Part shown: one piece after another, positions 50,776-59,709 of the stretch
How the letters are laid out: each line of letters opens with the position of its first letter
Position numbering within the stretch: the stretch's first letter is position 1
Source: Actinotalea subterranea
Lineage (GTDB): Bacteria; Actinomycetota; Actinomycetes; Actinomycetales; Cellulomonadaceae
Direction: 5' to 3'
DNA: 64,000 bases
Assembly: GCF_008364845.1 (NCBI RefSeq)
Contig: NZ_VTTP01000003.1
Span: 496,001-560,000, forward strand
Made by a program: the position numbers and the translations under genes
The notes under the pieces: model-generated
What the model saw: the letters and a program-made list of their open reading frames with translations, nothing else
Database searches by the model: none
What the model was told of the DNA's origin: nothing

Positions 50776-51376
50776 GTCGCGCCCTATCGCGTAGCCGCCG
50801 GACTCGGTGCGGACGACCGTACCTGTCGACTCGGCACGGTCGCCCGCCGCACGACGAGGTCTGCGAGGGCCACTGGATCAGCGTGGCATCGCGGCGCCCG
50901 TCACGCCGCTGCGGCCGCCGGCCTGCTCGTGGTCGGCTCCACCGTCCAAGGCCATCACGCCAGGTCACTGCCCCGCCACTGCTTCCCCGGTGCGGCGCGG
51001 GAGGCTGAGCTCACCCGAGCCGTCGTCCTCGCCTACGACCTCGGGCTGGCGGCGGCGGCGGGTGCGGCGGCAGCGGCGACGATCAGCGCGGCGGCGCCGG
51101 CGGAGAAGAGACGGGTGCGCATGGTTCCTCCTGGATCAGCCCCGAAGGGCTCGGAAGTGCTTGACACCTGTACTACTTCCGGAGGGTGGCGCGTGGATGC
51201 AGCGAGTTTCGAGGAACTTCTGACGCGCCTCGCCGGGCGGCGCGCCCGCTCGCTGCGGGGCCTGTGCCGCCCTCCCCGACCGGGCCCCGCACGACGAGTC
51301 GCGTGGGGGAGCGTGTGCCGGGGAGGACGTCAGGCGGCGTGCGCGCCGGGAAGGGCGGCCGCTATGCGGACCGGGG
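50776..51376. other. Gene-poor, degraded region at the right of the island
   Basis: It contains the upstream remnant of the hypothetical at 50134, the broken signal-peptide gene at 50955-51122 and a possible short ORF at 51193. CGGAAGT (51152-51158) and ACTTCCG (51175-51181) form an inverted repeat around a TTGACA (51161-51166). Overall it looks like gene debris. Confidence 0.4.
50955..51122 (-). pseudogene. Secreted small protein cut short after its signal peptide
   Basis: From ATG 51122, behind a strong AGGAGG, the minus strand encodes MRTRLFSAGAAALIVAAAAA-PAAA and then stops after four residues. Another frame continues with a coherent acidic peptide (QPEVVGEDDGSGELSLPRRT) to a stop. A frame slip in a former secreted-protein gene is the simplest reading. 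Confidence 0.4.
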
Positions 51377-51402
51377 TCAGCGGCGGCCCCGCCGCAGCGT
51401 GA
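51193..51402 (+). CDS. Possible short ORF, divergent from the broken secreted gene
   Basis: A 69-aa frame behind GGAGGG starting VDAASFEELLTRLAGRRARS, then low-complexity Arg/Ala/Gly. The first 20 residues could be a real N-terminus, perhaps of a truncated regulator; the rest is unconvincing and overlaps the next gene. Confidence 0.25.
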   Translation: MDAASFEELLTRLAGRRARSLRGLCRPPRPGPARRVAWGSVCRGGRQAACAPGRAAAMRTGVSGGPAAA

Positions 51403-51877
51403 CGTCGCCCACGGCAACTGCGACGTCGACCATCCCGTCCTGCACGGCGAGGTCCGTGACCGTCAGCCCCGCGGACCGCGCGTCGACGGCTGCCTGCACC
51501 GCGACGTCGACCAGCGCGTCGCCTGGCGTCCGGCGAACCGTCACGAGCCCGGCGGGCAGGCCGCGCCGACGCAGCGCCGACTCGAGCGGGTCGGCGATGT
51601 GCCCGAGCAGCTTGTGTGCAGGCAGGGCGCGCGCGTGCGCGGTGACCCGGAACGTCGCGACGCCCGCCGCGAACTCGACCATCTCGGCCGTGACGGACAC
51701 GGTGCCCGCCGCGGCGGCGGCGAGGCGCAGCGGCGCCGGCGGGTCCGGGATCTGCCGCAGGTCGACCTCGACCTGGATGACCGACCCCTCCGCGCTGATC
51801 GACCGCACGAGCGACGGCAGCGGCCGGGCGGCGCGCGCGAGGGTGAGGGCTTCGGTCAGCGTCATGGTGAGGCGCAC
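51377..51877 (-). CDS. Hypothetical 166-aa protein
   Basis: A soluble protein with alternating strands rich in Val/Ala (VIQVEVDLRQIPDP, VDVAVAVGDVTLRRGRR) and no signal peptide. GGAG lies 5 nt before the GTG at 51877. It probably marks the return to chromosomal backbone. No family recognised. Confidence 0.65.
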   Translation of the reverse strand: MRLTMTLTEALTLARAARPLPSLVRSISAEGSVIQVEVDLRQIPDPPAPLRLAAAAAGTVSVTAEMVEFAAGVATFRVTAHARALPAHKLLGHIADPLESALRRRGLPAGLVTVRRTPGDALVDVAVQAAVDARSAGLTVTDLAVQDGMVDVAVAVGDVTLRRGRR

Positions 51878-52051
51878 AGGTACTCCTTGGGGTCGACGGG
51901 GTGCCCGGACACGCTACGGCTCCGCGAGACGCCGCGCGGGCGATCCGAGGCGATTCGTGCGGAGTTGCGCGCGGTGCGTCGTGAGCGTCGGGGCGGCCCG
52001 GCCGACGGACAAGCGGGCATGCGGTGCCGCCGGCTCGTGTTCACTACACCT

Positions 52052-53986
52052 GTGACCCAGAGCAGCACGCGTCTCCCGAAGGTCCGCGCCTCCGAGCTCG
52101 TCGGCCGCGGGTGGCTCAACACGGGCGGGCGCGACGTGACGCTCGCGGACCTGCGCGGCAAGATCGTCGTGCTCGACTTCTGGACGTTCTGCTGCGTCAA
52201 CTGCCTGCACGTCCTCGACGAGCTGCGTGAGCTCGAGGAGCAGCACCGCGACGTGCTCGTGATCGTCGGGGTCCACTCGCCGAAGTTCGTCCACGAGGCC
52301 GACCCGGTCGCGCTCGCGGCCGCCGTCGACCGCTACGAGGTGCGGCACCCGGTCCTGGACGACCCGGAGCTGACCACGTGGTCCGCGTACTCGGCGCGCG
52401 CGTGGCCGACGCTCGTGGTCGTCGACCCGGAGGGCTACATCGTCGCGCACATGGCGGGCGAGGGGCACCGGCACAACCTCGCGGTCCTGGTCCGCGAGCT
52501 CGTCGCCGAGCACGAGGCGAAGGGGACCCTGCACCGCGGTGACGGCCCCTACGTGCCCCCGCCCGCGACGTCGTCCACGCTCCGCTTCCCCGCGAAGGCC
52601 GTGCGCCTGCCGAACGGGAACCTCCTGGTGGCCGACGCCGGTCACCACAGCCTCGCGGAGCTCGCGCCCGACGCCGAGACGCTCGTGCGGCGCATCGGCT
52701 CCGGGGAGCGCGGGTTCGTCGACGGCGAGCTCGACGAGGCCCGTTTCAGCGAGCCCAACGGCCTGACGCTCGTGCCCGAGGGGCGGCGTGCGGAGCTGGG
52801 GTACGACGTCGTCGTCGCGGACACGGTCAACCACGCGTTGCGCGGCGTGCGGCTCGAGGACGGGACGGTCCGGACGCTCGCGGGCAACGGGCAGCAGTGG
52901 ATGGTGGGGGCGGCGGACAACCTCGTCGAGGGCCCTGACGCGATCCCCGCGGGCGTGCAGTACACGGGCCCGGCGCAGACCACCAAGCTGTCGTCGCCGT
53001 GGGACGTCGTCTGGTTCGAGCCGCTCGCGGCGTTCGTCGTCGCGATGGCCGGCAACCACACGCTGTGGACGTTCGACCCTGAGGCGCGCGTGATCAGCCA
53101 CCTCGCGGGCACCATGAACGAGGGACTGCTCGACGGCCCGGTCGAGGACGCGTGGTTCGCGCAGACGTCGGGCCTCGCCGTCGGGCCCGACGGGCGGCTG
53201 TGGCTCGCGGACTCCGAGGTGTCGGCGCTGCGCTGGGTCGACTCGCCGCCCGGGAGCGCCGACCTCACCGTGGGCACCGCCGTCGGTGCCGGCCTGTTCG
53301 ACTTCGGCTACCGCGACGGTGCCGCCGACCAGGCGCTCCTCCAGCACCCGCTCGGTGTCGCGGTGCTGCCCGACGGATCGATCGCCGTCGCCGACACCTA
53401 CAACGGTGCGGTCCGGCGGTACGCACGCGCGGACGGGGGCGCCGCGGGCGTCGGCGAGGTCACGACCCTGGCCCGGGACCTCGCGGAGCCGTCCGGCCTG
53501 GTCGTCGAGGCGCACGACGACGGGGCGATCGACCTCCTCGTCGTCGAGTCAGCGGCGCACCGCCTCACCCGCGTGCGGCTCCCTGCCAAGCTCGCGGGCG
53601 AGATCCGCGACGCCGGAGCCCACCGCACCCGGCGGCCCGTGTCCGAGATCGGCTCGGGGGACGTGCTGCTCGACGTGGTCTTCACACCCGCCGTCGGGCA
53701 GAAGTACGACGACCGGTACGGCCCGTCCACGAGGCTCCAGGTGTCGGCCACACCCCCGGAGCTCCTGCTCGACGGCGCCGGCGACGACATCCCGCTCGAG
53801 CGCGCCCTGCGGATCAACCCGGCCGTCGCCGAGGGGGTGCTGCACGTGACCGCCCAGGCGGCGTCGTGCGACGCGGACCCCGCGATCGAGTACCCGGCGT
53901 GCCACCTCAACCAGCAGGACTGGGGCGTCCCCGTCCGGGTGGTCGACGGCGGTCCGACGGTGCTCACGCTGCCGCTGCACGGCTGA
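52052..53986 (+). CDS. Thioredoxin-like protein with NHL repeats (NHLRC2-like)
   Basis: A 644-aa protein. The N-terminal thioredoxin-like domain has the unusual active site FCCVNC (CxxC preceded by an extra Cys). A six-bladed NHL propeller follows (about 190-480; GLAVGPDGRLWLADSEVSAL, GVAVLPDGSIAVADTYNGAV), then a C-terminal beta domain. This layout matches the NHLRC2/YncE-like redox family, whose substrate is unknown. GTG at 52052; the frame remains open upstream to 51599 in antisense DNA of the previous gene, and ATG 52019 is a possible alternative. Confidence 0.9.
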   Translation: MTQSSTRLPKVRASELVGRGWLNTGGRDVTLADLRGKIVVLDFWTFCCVNCLHVLDELRELEEQHRDVLVIVGVHSPKFVHEADPVALAAAVDRYEVRHPVLDDPELTTWSAYSARAWPTLVVVDPEGYIVAHMAGEGHRHNLAVLVRELVAEHEAKGTLHRGDGPYVPPPATSSTLRFPAKAVRLPNGNLLVADAGHHSLAELAPDAETLVRRIGSGERGFVDGELDEARFSEPNGLTLVPEGRRAELGYDVVVADTVNHALRGVRLEDGTVRTLAGNGQQWMVGAADNLVEGPDAIPAGVQYTGPAQTTKLSSPWDVVWFEPLAAFVVAMAGNHTLWTFDPEARVISHLAGTMNEGLLDGPVEDAWFAQTSGLAVGPDGRLWLADSEVSALRWVDSPPGSADLTVGTAVGAGLFDFGYRDGAADQALLQHPLGVAVLPDGSIAVADTYNGAVRRYARADGGAAGVGEVTTLARDLAEPSGLVVEAHDDGAIDLLVVESAAHRLTRVRLPAKLAGEIRDAGAHRTRRPVSEIGSGDVLLDVVFTPAVGQKYDDRYGPSTRLQVSATPPELLLDGAGDDIPLERALRINPAVAEGVLHVTAQAASCDADPAIEYPACHLNQQDWGVPVRVVDGGPTVLTLPLHG

Positions 53987-54113
53987 CCGGGGCGCCGCCG
54001 CGGTCGTCGACGGCGGTCCCGCGACGCTCGCGCCCAGCTGCCCAGCTGCCCAGCTGCCCGGCTGAGCACGCCGACGCAGCGCGGCGCCGCGTCGCGACGA
54101 CGGACGGCCGGCG

Positions 54114-55088
54114 TCACGGCTGGGCTTCTCCCGGTAGGCGTTCTGCGGACTCGGCGAGCCGGGCGGCCAGGCCCTTGACCTCTCCGCGCAGCTCGTCGGG
54201 CCCGTGGATGGTGAAGGGCCACTCCAGGGAGGCGAGCAGGTGGGCCATGCCGTCCAGCCGTTCGGCACGCGTGTGCAGCAGGACGCCGGTGGGCTGGGCG
54301 GTGAGCGTCACCGCGGCGCGAAGCAGGCGGCGGGCGACCTCGTCGAGCGGTCCGTGGATCGTGACCTCAACCCGCCAGCGGTAGGACCCCTGCCCGAGGG
54401 TCGACGTCAGGTGGTCCACGGGGTCGAAGCCGTCGGGCACGGTGAAGGCGCCGACCCGGGGGGTGACGGAGGCGATGCGGTCGATGCGGAAGCTCCTTAG
54501 GTCGTCGCGCAGGTGGTCGTGCCCGACGACGTACCAGCGGCCCGTGTGGAACACCACGCCGTAGGGGTCGACGTCGCGCTCGGTGTGCTCCTCGCGTGAG
54601 GACACGTGGCTGATCCCGACGGTCGCGCGGGCGCGGGACGCCTCGGCGAGGGCCAGCAGCACGCCCGTCCCGGGCGCCTGCCCGGGCACGGTGCTCGCGG
54701 TGAACGACAGGGTCTCCCGCATGGCGGCGAGCGGCTCGCGCAGGGCCTGCGGGAGCACCCGCTCGATCTTGGCCATGGCGCCCGCGCCGGCCGGTGCCGC
54801 GGTCTCCATGCCCAGCCGCTCGGCCGCGAGCAGGCCGAGGACGACGGCCAGGGCCTCGTCGTTCGTGAGGACCAGCGGGGGCATGCGGTAGCCGCGGGCC
54901 AGCCGGTAGCCGCCGTAGCGACCTCGCTCCGCCTCCACGGGGATGCCCAGCTCCCGCAGGTGCGCGGTGTACCGCCGGACGGTGCGCACGTCGGTGCCCA
55001 GCCGCTCGGCGAGCTCGGCACCGGTGAGCCGGACGTTGGACTGGAGCAGCTCCAGCAGGGTCAGCACGCGGGTCAGGGGATGCGACAT
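54114..55088 (-). CDS. WYL-domain transcriptional regulator
   Basis: A 324-aa regulator with N-terminal HTH_11 (VRLTGAELAERLGTDVRTVR), a central WYL domain (DPYGVVFHTGRWYVVGHDHL, RSFRIDRI) and a C-terminal WCX extension. WYL proteins sense nucleotides or nucleic-acid fragments, or act as ligand-dependent repressors. Divergent from an alpha/beta hydrolase with 80 bp between, so it probably controls that gene. Confidence 0.92.
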   Translation of the reverse strand: MSHPLTRVLTLLELLQSNVRLTGAELAERLGTDVRTVRRYTAHLRELGIPVEAERGRYGGYRLARGYRMPPLVLTNDEALAVVLGLLAAERLGMETAAPAGAGAMAKIERVLPQALREPLAAMRETLSFTASTVPGQAPGTGVLLALAEASRARATVGISHVSSREEHTERDVDPYGVVFHTGRWYVVGHDHLRDDLRSFRIDRIASVTPRVGAFTVPDGFDPVDHLTSTLGQGSYRWRVEVTIHGPLDEVARRLLRAAVTLTAQPTGVLLHTRAERLDGMAHLLASLEWPFTIHGPDELRGEVKGLAARLAESAERLPGEAQP

Positions 55089-55100
55089 GGATCACTCTGC

Positions 55101-55129
55101 TTGTGAGGGCGGATTCTGTCCTGTATCGA
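55101..55129 (+). promoter_or_regulatory. Candidate promoter of the alpha/beta hydrolase
   Basis: TTGTGA (55101-55106), 17-bp spacer, TATCGA (55124-55129), 39 bp before the ATG. TACGCT at 55133-55138 is an alternative -10. Confidence 0.4.
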
Positions 55130-55168
55130 CTTTACGCTCCCCACAACACCTCACCTCAGGGAGATCAC

Positions 55169-55903
55169 ATGGCCACCTTCGTCCTCGTTCCCGGCGCCTG
55201 GCTCGGCGCATGGGCCTGGGAAGACACCGCCCGGGCGCTCCAGGATCGCGGTCACACCGCGTTGCCGCTGACGCTGACCGGCCTGGCCGAGCGCGCCGAC
55301 CAGGGCGGCCCGCAGACGGACCTCGAGACGCACGTCGCGGACATCACGGGCCTCGTCGAGGAGCACGACCTGCGCGACGTCACGCTCGTCGCCCACAGCT
55401 ACGCGGCCGCCCCGGTCACCGGCGCTGCGGGACGCCTCGGCGACCGGCTGGAACGCGTCATCTACGTGGACAGCGCCCCGTTCGCCCCGGGCATGTGCAT
55501 GCTCGACCTCATGCCCCCGCAGGCAGCGGACCAGCTACGCCAGGAGGCCGACACCTCCGGCGACGGGTGGCGGCTGCCGATGCCGCCGTTCGACGTCGTG
55601 GGCCTGTCCAGCAGCCTCGACGGCCTCGACCAGGGTGCCCTGGACGTCCTGCGCTCACGTGCCACGCCTCAGCCGTTCGGCACCTACACCCAGCGCCTCG
55701 CTGGCTCCGTCGAGCTCGACGCCGGTGTGGACCGTGTGCTGGTCGCGTGCCACGACTTCGCCGGGCTGCTCGACGCCGGGGTGCCCATGCTGGCCTACCT
55801 GAACGAGGCGCCGTGGCGCCGCCTCGACCTGCCCACCGGCCACTGGCCGATGCTGTCGGCCCCCACCGAGCTCGCCGACGTGCTCGACAGGGCCGTCTCC
55901 TGA
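55169..55903 (+). CDS. Alpha/beta hydrolase (salicylate-esterase/HNL-like group)
   Basis: A 244-aa cytoplasmic hydrolase starting with FVLVPGAWLGAWAW, nucleophile region VTLVAHSYAAAP (Ser in HSYAA) and C-terminal His in LPTGHWPML. The W-x-W N-terminal pattern is typical of the methylesterase/hydroxynitrile-lyase-like branch. GGGAGA precedes the ATG. Likely regulated by the divergent WYL protein. Confidence 0.9.
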   Translation: MATFVLVPGAWLGAWAWEDTARALQDRGHTALPLTLTGLAERADQGGPQTDLETHVADITGLVEEHDLRDVTLVAHSYAAAPVTGAAGRLGDRLERVIYVDSAPFAPGMCMLDLMPPQAADQLRQEADTSGDGWRLPMPPFDVVGLSSSLDGLDQGALDVLRSRATPQPFGTYTQRLAGSVELDAGVDRVLVACHDFAGLLDAGVPMLAYLNEAPWRRLDLPTGHWPMLSAPTELADVLDRAVS

Positions 55904-55996
55904 CCGTCGCGTCGACAGGCGCTGCAGGAGGAGGGCGCTGCGAACGGGGCCCGCCTGGTGGCCGCACACGGCTACGTCGGCCGCGTGCACCGTGGG

Positions 55997-56497
55997 CTAC
56001 AGGGCGCCCGCCGCGGCGTCGTGCAGGAGGGCGAGTGCACGCTCCGTCGTGGCGGTGAGCACCTCCGCGGGCGAGCCGGGGAAAACCTCCTTGACGGTGT
56101 GCTCCCCGCCCGGCGACACGACGGCGAACCACACGGTCCCGGCGGGCTCGCCCTCGTCGGGCTCCGGTCCGCCGACCCCGGTCATCGCGACGCAGAGCTC
56201 GGCGCCGAGCAGCTCGGCCGTGCGGCGGGCCATGAGGACGGCGCACTCCCGCGTGACGACGGGCCCGCGCGGCACGTCGAGCAGCGAGAACTTCACCTCG
56301 GGGGAGTACGCCGCGATGGTCCCGCGGTACCAGGACGTCGCGTCGGGTGCGGCGGCGAGGACTGTCCCCACGGTGCCGGCCGTCAGCGACTCCGCCGTCG
56401 CGACGTGCCATCCGCGCTGGGCGACGGCGGCGGCGAGCCCCTCACAGAGCTCGGCGGCGGCCGCGGTCGCCTCGACGGCGGTGCTCAGGTGGGACAT
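55997..56497 (-). CDS. CinA C-terminal domain (nicotinamide-nucleotide amidohydrolase)
   Basis: A 166-aa stand-alone CinA-C/PncC domain, which deamidates NMN for NAD recycling. Family motifs: TAESLTAGTVGTVLAA, YRGTIAAYSPEVK and AVAMTG-type CVAMTGVGGPEPDEG. The ATG at 56497 gives the standard domain length. Single gene. Confidence 0.92.
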   Translation of the reverse strand: MSHLSTAVEATAAAAELCEGLAAAVAQRGWHVATAESLTAGTVGTVLAAAPDATSWYRGTIAAYSPEVKFSLLDVPRGPVVTRECAVLMARRTAELLGAELCVAMTGVGGPEPDEGEPAGTVWFAVVSPGGEHTVKEVFPGSPAEVLTATTERALALLHDAAAGAL

Positions 56498-56516
56498 GCC
56501 CCCAGGTTCCCCGATC

Positions 56517-56804
56517 CGCAACGCCCGCGCACCCGCAGCGCCCGCGCACCCGCAGCGCCCCCCGCGCACCCGCAGCGTCCCCCGCGCACCCACCACCTCG
56601 CCCGGGCCCGCCGCGCCGGCGCACCCACAACGCCCGACGCCCTCGCCCGGGCCCGCGCCGCCTCCGTCCCCTCCCTGACGGCGAGATCGCACATCTGCAC
56701 CGAGACCGTCCGTGCGCGAGTGCGACCTCGGTGGGAATGTGCGACCTCGGCGGGCTTGGCGACCCCGGCGGCCGGCGGCATGGGACGGGCGGAGCGCGCG
56801 GGGA
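56517..56804. repeat. GC-rich repeated intergenic segment
   Basis: About four imperfect copies of CGCGCACCCGCAGCG-type units (roughly 56521-56600) decay into further CGCACCCAC variants to about 56635. TGCGACCTCGG occurs twice at about 56728-56770. No gene is supported here; the ORFs across it are repeat artefacts. Confidence 0.55.
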
Positions 56805-58283
56805 CTATCTGGGGGTGGGGGTTGCCTTGCGGGCGGAGCGGGCGCGCAGCAGCTGGGTGAGGAAGAAGATCCCGGCGACGACGGCGAACAGCAGCGTCGT
56901 CGACAGCGCCTGGGCGCGTGCGGCGCCGTCGGTCAGCATGAGCGCGACCAGGCCGGCGAGGAGCGCGAGCGTGAACCAGCTCAGCCACGGGAACCCCCAC
57001 ATGCGGACCGTGAGGCGCCCGGCGGTCTCGAGGCGGCGCCGCAGCCGGATCTGCGAGACGGCGATCATGACCCAGATGCCGATGAGCGACGCCCCGACCG
57101 CGTTGAGCAGGATGCCGAGCAGACGCTCGGGCAGCAACCAGTTCAGCAGCACGCTGACCAGCGCGAACACGATGGAGACGAGCACCGCGACGACGGGGAT
57201 CTCGTGCCGCGAGACCCGCAGGAGTCCCCGAGGCCCGTCACCGCGCTGGGCCAGGGAGAACGCCATGCGCGACGTCCCGTACACGTTCGCGTTGAACGCG
57301 GACAGCAGCGCGACCACGACGACCACCTCCATGATCGCCGGGAGCGCTGGCAGCTTCGCGAGGCCGAGCACGGCGACGAACGGGCCGGCGAGCAGCTCGG
57401 GCGAGTCCCACGGCAGCACCAGGACCATGATCGCCACGGAGCCGATGTAGAAGAGCAGGATGCGCCACACGATCGACCGGGCGGCCTTGGCGATGCTGCG
57501 CTCCGGGTCGTCGGACTCCGCGGCCGCGATGGTGATGATCTCGATCCCGCCGAACGCGAAGACGACCACGAGCAGCCCGGTCGCGACGCCGGCGATCCCG
57601 GTGGGCGCGAACCCGCCGTGGCCGACGAGATTGCTCACCCCGACGGGGTCGGTCCCGGGCAGCACGCCGAGCGCGAGCAGGGTCCCGACGACGAGGAACA
57701 CGACGATCACGGCGACCTTGAGGGCCGCGAACCAGAACTCGAACTCGCCGAAGGACCGCACCCCGAGCAGGTTCACCGCGGCGAAGAACAGCACGAGGAC
57801 GAGCGCGATCACCCACGGCGGCACACCGGGGAGCCAGCCGTTGATGATCATCGACGCGCCGGTGATCTCCACGCCCAGCACCATGATCAGCGTGAACCAG
57901 TAGACCCAGCCCAGCGTGAACCCCGCCCAGCGGCCGATCGCGACCTCGGCGTACGTCGAGAACGAGCCGCTCGACGGCACCGCCGCGGCCATCTCGGCGA
58001 GCATCCGCATCACCAGGATCACGATGACCCCGGCGATCGCGTACGAGAGCAGGATGGCGGGCCCGGCCGTGCGGATGCCCTGCCCGGTGCCGAGGAACAG
58101 GCCGGCACCGATCGCCGAGCCGAGCCCCATCATCGTCAGGTGCCGCACCTTGAGGCCGTGCCCCAGGCGTCCGGACGGTTCGACGCCCGACGCCCCCGCC
58201 CCGTGCGTCGAGTCGCCGTCGTCGGGCGCGACGTCGTCGGGCGTGCTGGACGTGGTGGGGCCGGGCGGGGGCGTGCTGCTCAC
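56805..58283 (-). CDS. APC-superfamily amino acid permease
   Basis: A 492-aa transporter with 12 membrane helices of the AAT type. It begins LKVRHLTMMGLGSAIGAGLF, the conserved helix-1 motif, and has FAFGGIEIITIAAAESDDPE in helix 6-loop, close to aromatic/branched amino acid:proton symporters (GabP/AroP/ProY). The GTG at 58283 follows TACCCT by 6 nt (leaderless). Substrate not determinable. A TetR regulator lies directly upstream in the same direction. Confidence 0.93.
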   Translation of the reverse strand: MSSTPPPGPTTSSTPDDVAPDDGDSTHGAGASGVEPSGRLGHGLKVRHLTMMGLGSAIGAGLFLGTGQGIRTAGPAILLSYAIAGVIVILVMRMLAEMAAAVPSSGSFSTYAEVAIGRWAGFTLGWVYWFTLIMVLGVEITGASMIINGWLPGVPPWVIALVLVLFFAAVNLLGVRSFGEFEFWFAALKVAVIVVFLVVGTLLALGVLPGTDPVGVSNLVGHGGFAPTGIAGVATGLLVVVFAFGGIEIITIAAAESDDPERSIAKAARSIVWRILLFYIGSVAIMVLVLPWDSPELLAGPFVAVLGLAKLPALPAIMEVVVVVALLSAFNANVYGTSRMAFSLAQRGDGPRGLLRVSRHEIPVVAVLVSIVFALVSVLLNWLLPERLLGILLNAVGASLIGIWVMIAVSQIRLRRRLETAGRLTVRMWGFPWLSWFTLALLAGLVALMLTDGAARAQALSTTLLFAVVAGIFFLTQLLRARSARKATPTPR

Positions 58284-58289
58284 CGCACG

Positions 58290-58295
58290 AGGGTA
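58290..58295 (-). promoter_or_regulatory. -10 element of leaderless permease gene
   Basis: TACCCT on the minus strand, 6 nt before the GTG at 58283, within the 31-bp gap after the TetR gene. Confidence 0.5.
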
Positions 58296-58314
58296 GGGGA
58301 GCGGGAGGGTGCTC

Positions 58315-58914
58315 TCAGACCGGGAGCCGCGCCCCGACCGCGCGCAGCAGGAACGCCTCGGTGGCCTCGATCGCGGGGTCGCGCGAGGGCCCGCCGTCCG
58401 GCACGGCGCGGCTCGACAGGCACGCGTTGACGAGCCGGACGGTCGTGTCGACGGGCTGCTCCTCGAAGGCGCCCGACGCCATCCCGGCGATGAGGATGCG
58501 ACGCAGGATTCCCTCGACGAGCTCGGCGTGGTCACGCAGCCGCGCCTGCGTCCCGTGGGAGAGGACGCTGCGCAGATCCGGCCCGGGCGCGAGGTGGTAG
58601 ACGCGCTTGAGGCGGGCGCGCTGGCGCACGTAGGTGCGGAGCTGCTCGATCGGGTCGACGACGCCGTCGAGCGCGCGCTCGAGCGTCGCGACGTACTGCT
58701 CGGTCTCGTGCATGATCAGGGCGATGAGCAGGGACTCCTTGTCCCTGAAGTGGTTGTAGACCGCGGTGCGGCCGATGCCTGCGGCGTTCGCGATGTCCGC
58801 GAGGGTGATCGAGTCGAACCCCTGCTCGGTCATCAGCGCCGTGAGGGCGGCGAACAGCTTCTGACGAGTCTGCTCGCGGTGCTCCGTCAAGGAGCCACCG
58901 ATGATCTTCGGCAT
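58315..58914 (-). CDS. TetR-family regulator
   Basis: A 199-aa regulator with a typical HTH (ITLADIANAAGIGRTAVYNHF) and a ligand domain. The start at 58914 is preceded by GACAAT and 6 nt. It lies 31 bp upstream of the permease gene, its likely target, and is divergent from a DinB-family gene with 55 bp between. Confidence 0.92.
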   Translation of the reverse strand: MPKIIGGSLTEHREQTRQKLFAALTALMTEQGFDSITLADIANAAGIGRTAVYNHFRDKESLLIALIMHETEQYVATLERALDGVVDPIEQLRTYVRQRARLKRVYHLAPGPDLRSVLSHGTQARLRDHAELVEGILRRILIAGMASGAFEEQPVDTTVRLVNACLSSRAVPDGGPSRDPAIEATEAFLLRAVGARLPV

Positions 58915-58969
58915 CCGACCATTGTCCCACCGCTGACGCCCGGTGTCCGGGGCCGTTATGGTCGGCGCC

Positions 58970-59497
58970 ATGACGGACGACGCGATCGTGCCCGACACCA
59001 AGGACTGGACGTGGGTGCTCCGGGAGCGCTGCCCCGAGTGCGGGCTGACCTCCGCGGACGTCGACGTGCGCACCCTCCCGGCGGCGATCCCCGTGCAGGC
59101 GACGCACTGGGAGGCGGTCCTGAGCCGCCCGGAGGTGCGGGTGCGTCCGGCGCCGGCGGTGTGGTCCCCGCTCGAGTACGCGTGCCACGTGCGTGACGTG
59201 TACCGGCTGTTCGACCAGCGCGTGCACCTCATGCTCGACGAGGACGAGCCGACGTTCGCGAACTGGGACCAGGACGAGACCGCGGTCACGGGCCGCTACG
59301 GGGAGCAGGACCCGGCGACGGTCGCGGTCGAGCTGCGCGAGGGTGCGGAGCGGATCGCGGCGACGTTCGCGCAGGTGCCCGACGACGCGTGGGCGCGCCG
59401 CGGGTTCCGGAGCAACGGCGACGACTTCACGATCGAGACGCTCGCGCAGTACATGGTCCACGACGTCGTGCACCACCTCCACGACGTGCGGGGCTGA
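58970..59497 (+). CDS. DinB/YfiT-family protein
   Basis: A 175-aa four-helix-bundle protein with candidate metal ligands in EYACHVRDVYRLF and VHDVVHHLHD. These enzymes use thiols (mycothiol, bacillithiol) for conjugation or isomerisation in Gram-positives. TATGGT lies 7 nt before the ATG. CPECG near residue 21 is an extra cysteine pair. Confidence 0.88.
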   Translation: MTDDAIVPDTKDWTWVLRERCPECGLTSADVDVRTLPAAIPVQATHWEAVLSRPEVRVRPAPAVWSPLEYACHVRDVYRLFDQRVHLMLDEDEPTFANWDQDETAVTGRYGEQDPATVAVELREGAERIAATFAQVPDDAWARRGFRSNGDDFTIETLAQYMVHDVVHHLHDVRG

Positions 59498-59709
59498 CCC
59501 CCGCCGACGGGTTGCCGCGCCCCGGTGCGGCCGCCGAGCACCCTCAGGATCACCCGAACGGCGGGCGTCCGCCGCGGCGTCGTGCACATCTTTCGTCCAC
59601 AGGCCTGTGCGCCATCCCCCGTGTGAGCGCGGCTGGCTGTGGACGAACCTGTGGGTCAAGAGGTGGACAAAAGTGACCCGCGTCACGGTCTTGTGAGCCC
59701 CATCGGCTG
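59498..59709. other. Intergenic with DnaA-box-like cluster
   Basis: No gene. Holds the four DnaA-box-like sequences listed separately, then GTGAC-CCGC-GTCAC (inverted repeat, 59673-59686) and a possible promoter before the RNA candidate. Confidence 0.5.
59592..59671. promoter_or_regulatory. Cluster of DnaA-box-like 10-mers
   Basis: TTCGTCCACA (59592-59601), its inverse TGTGGACGAA (59638-59647), TGTGGGTCAA (59650-59659) and GGTGGACAAA (59662-59671). The actinobacterial consensus is TTGTCCACA. They lie immediately upstream of the RNA candidate, spanning 80 bp. Confidence 0.5.

Noticed and set aside
51914-53515. 533-aa minus-strand frame
   Set aside because: Antisense shadow of the thioredoxin-NHL gene.
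59592-59671. Chromosomal or plasmid replication origin
   Set aside because: No dnaA, dnaN or rep gene and no AT-rich unwinding region nearby; kept only as DnaA-box-like sequences.
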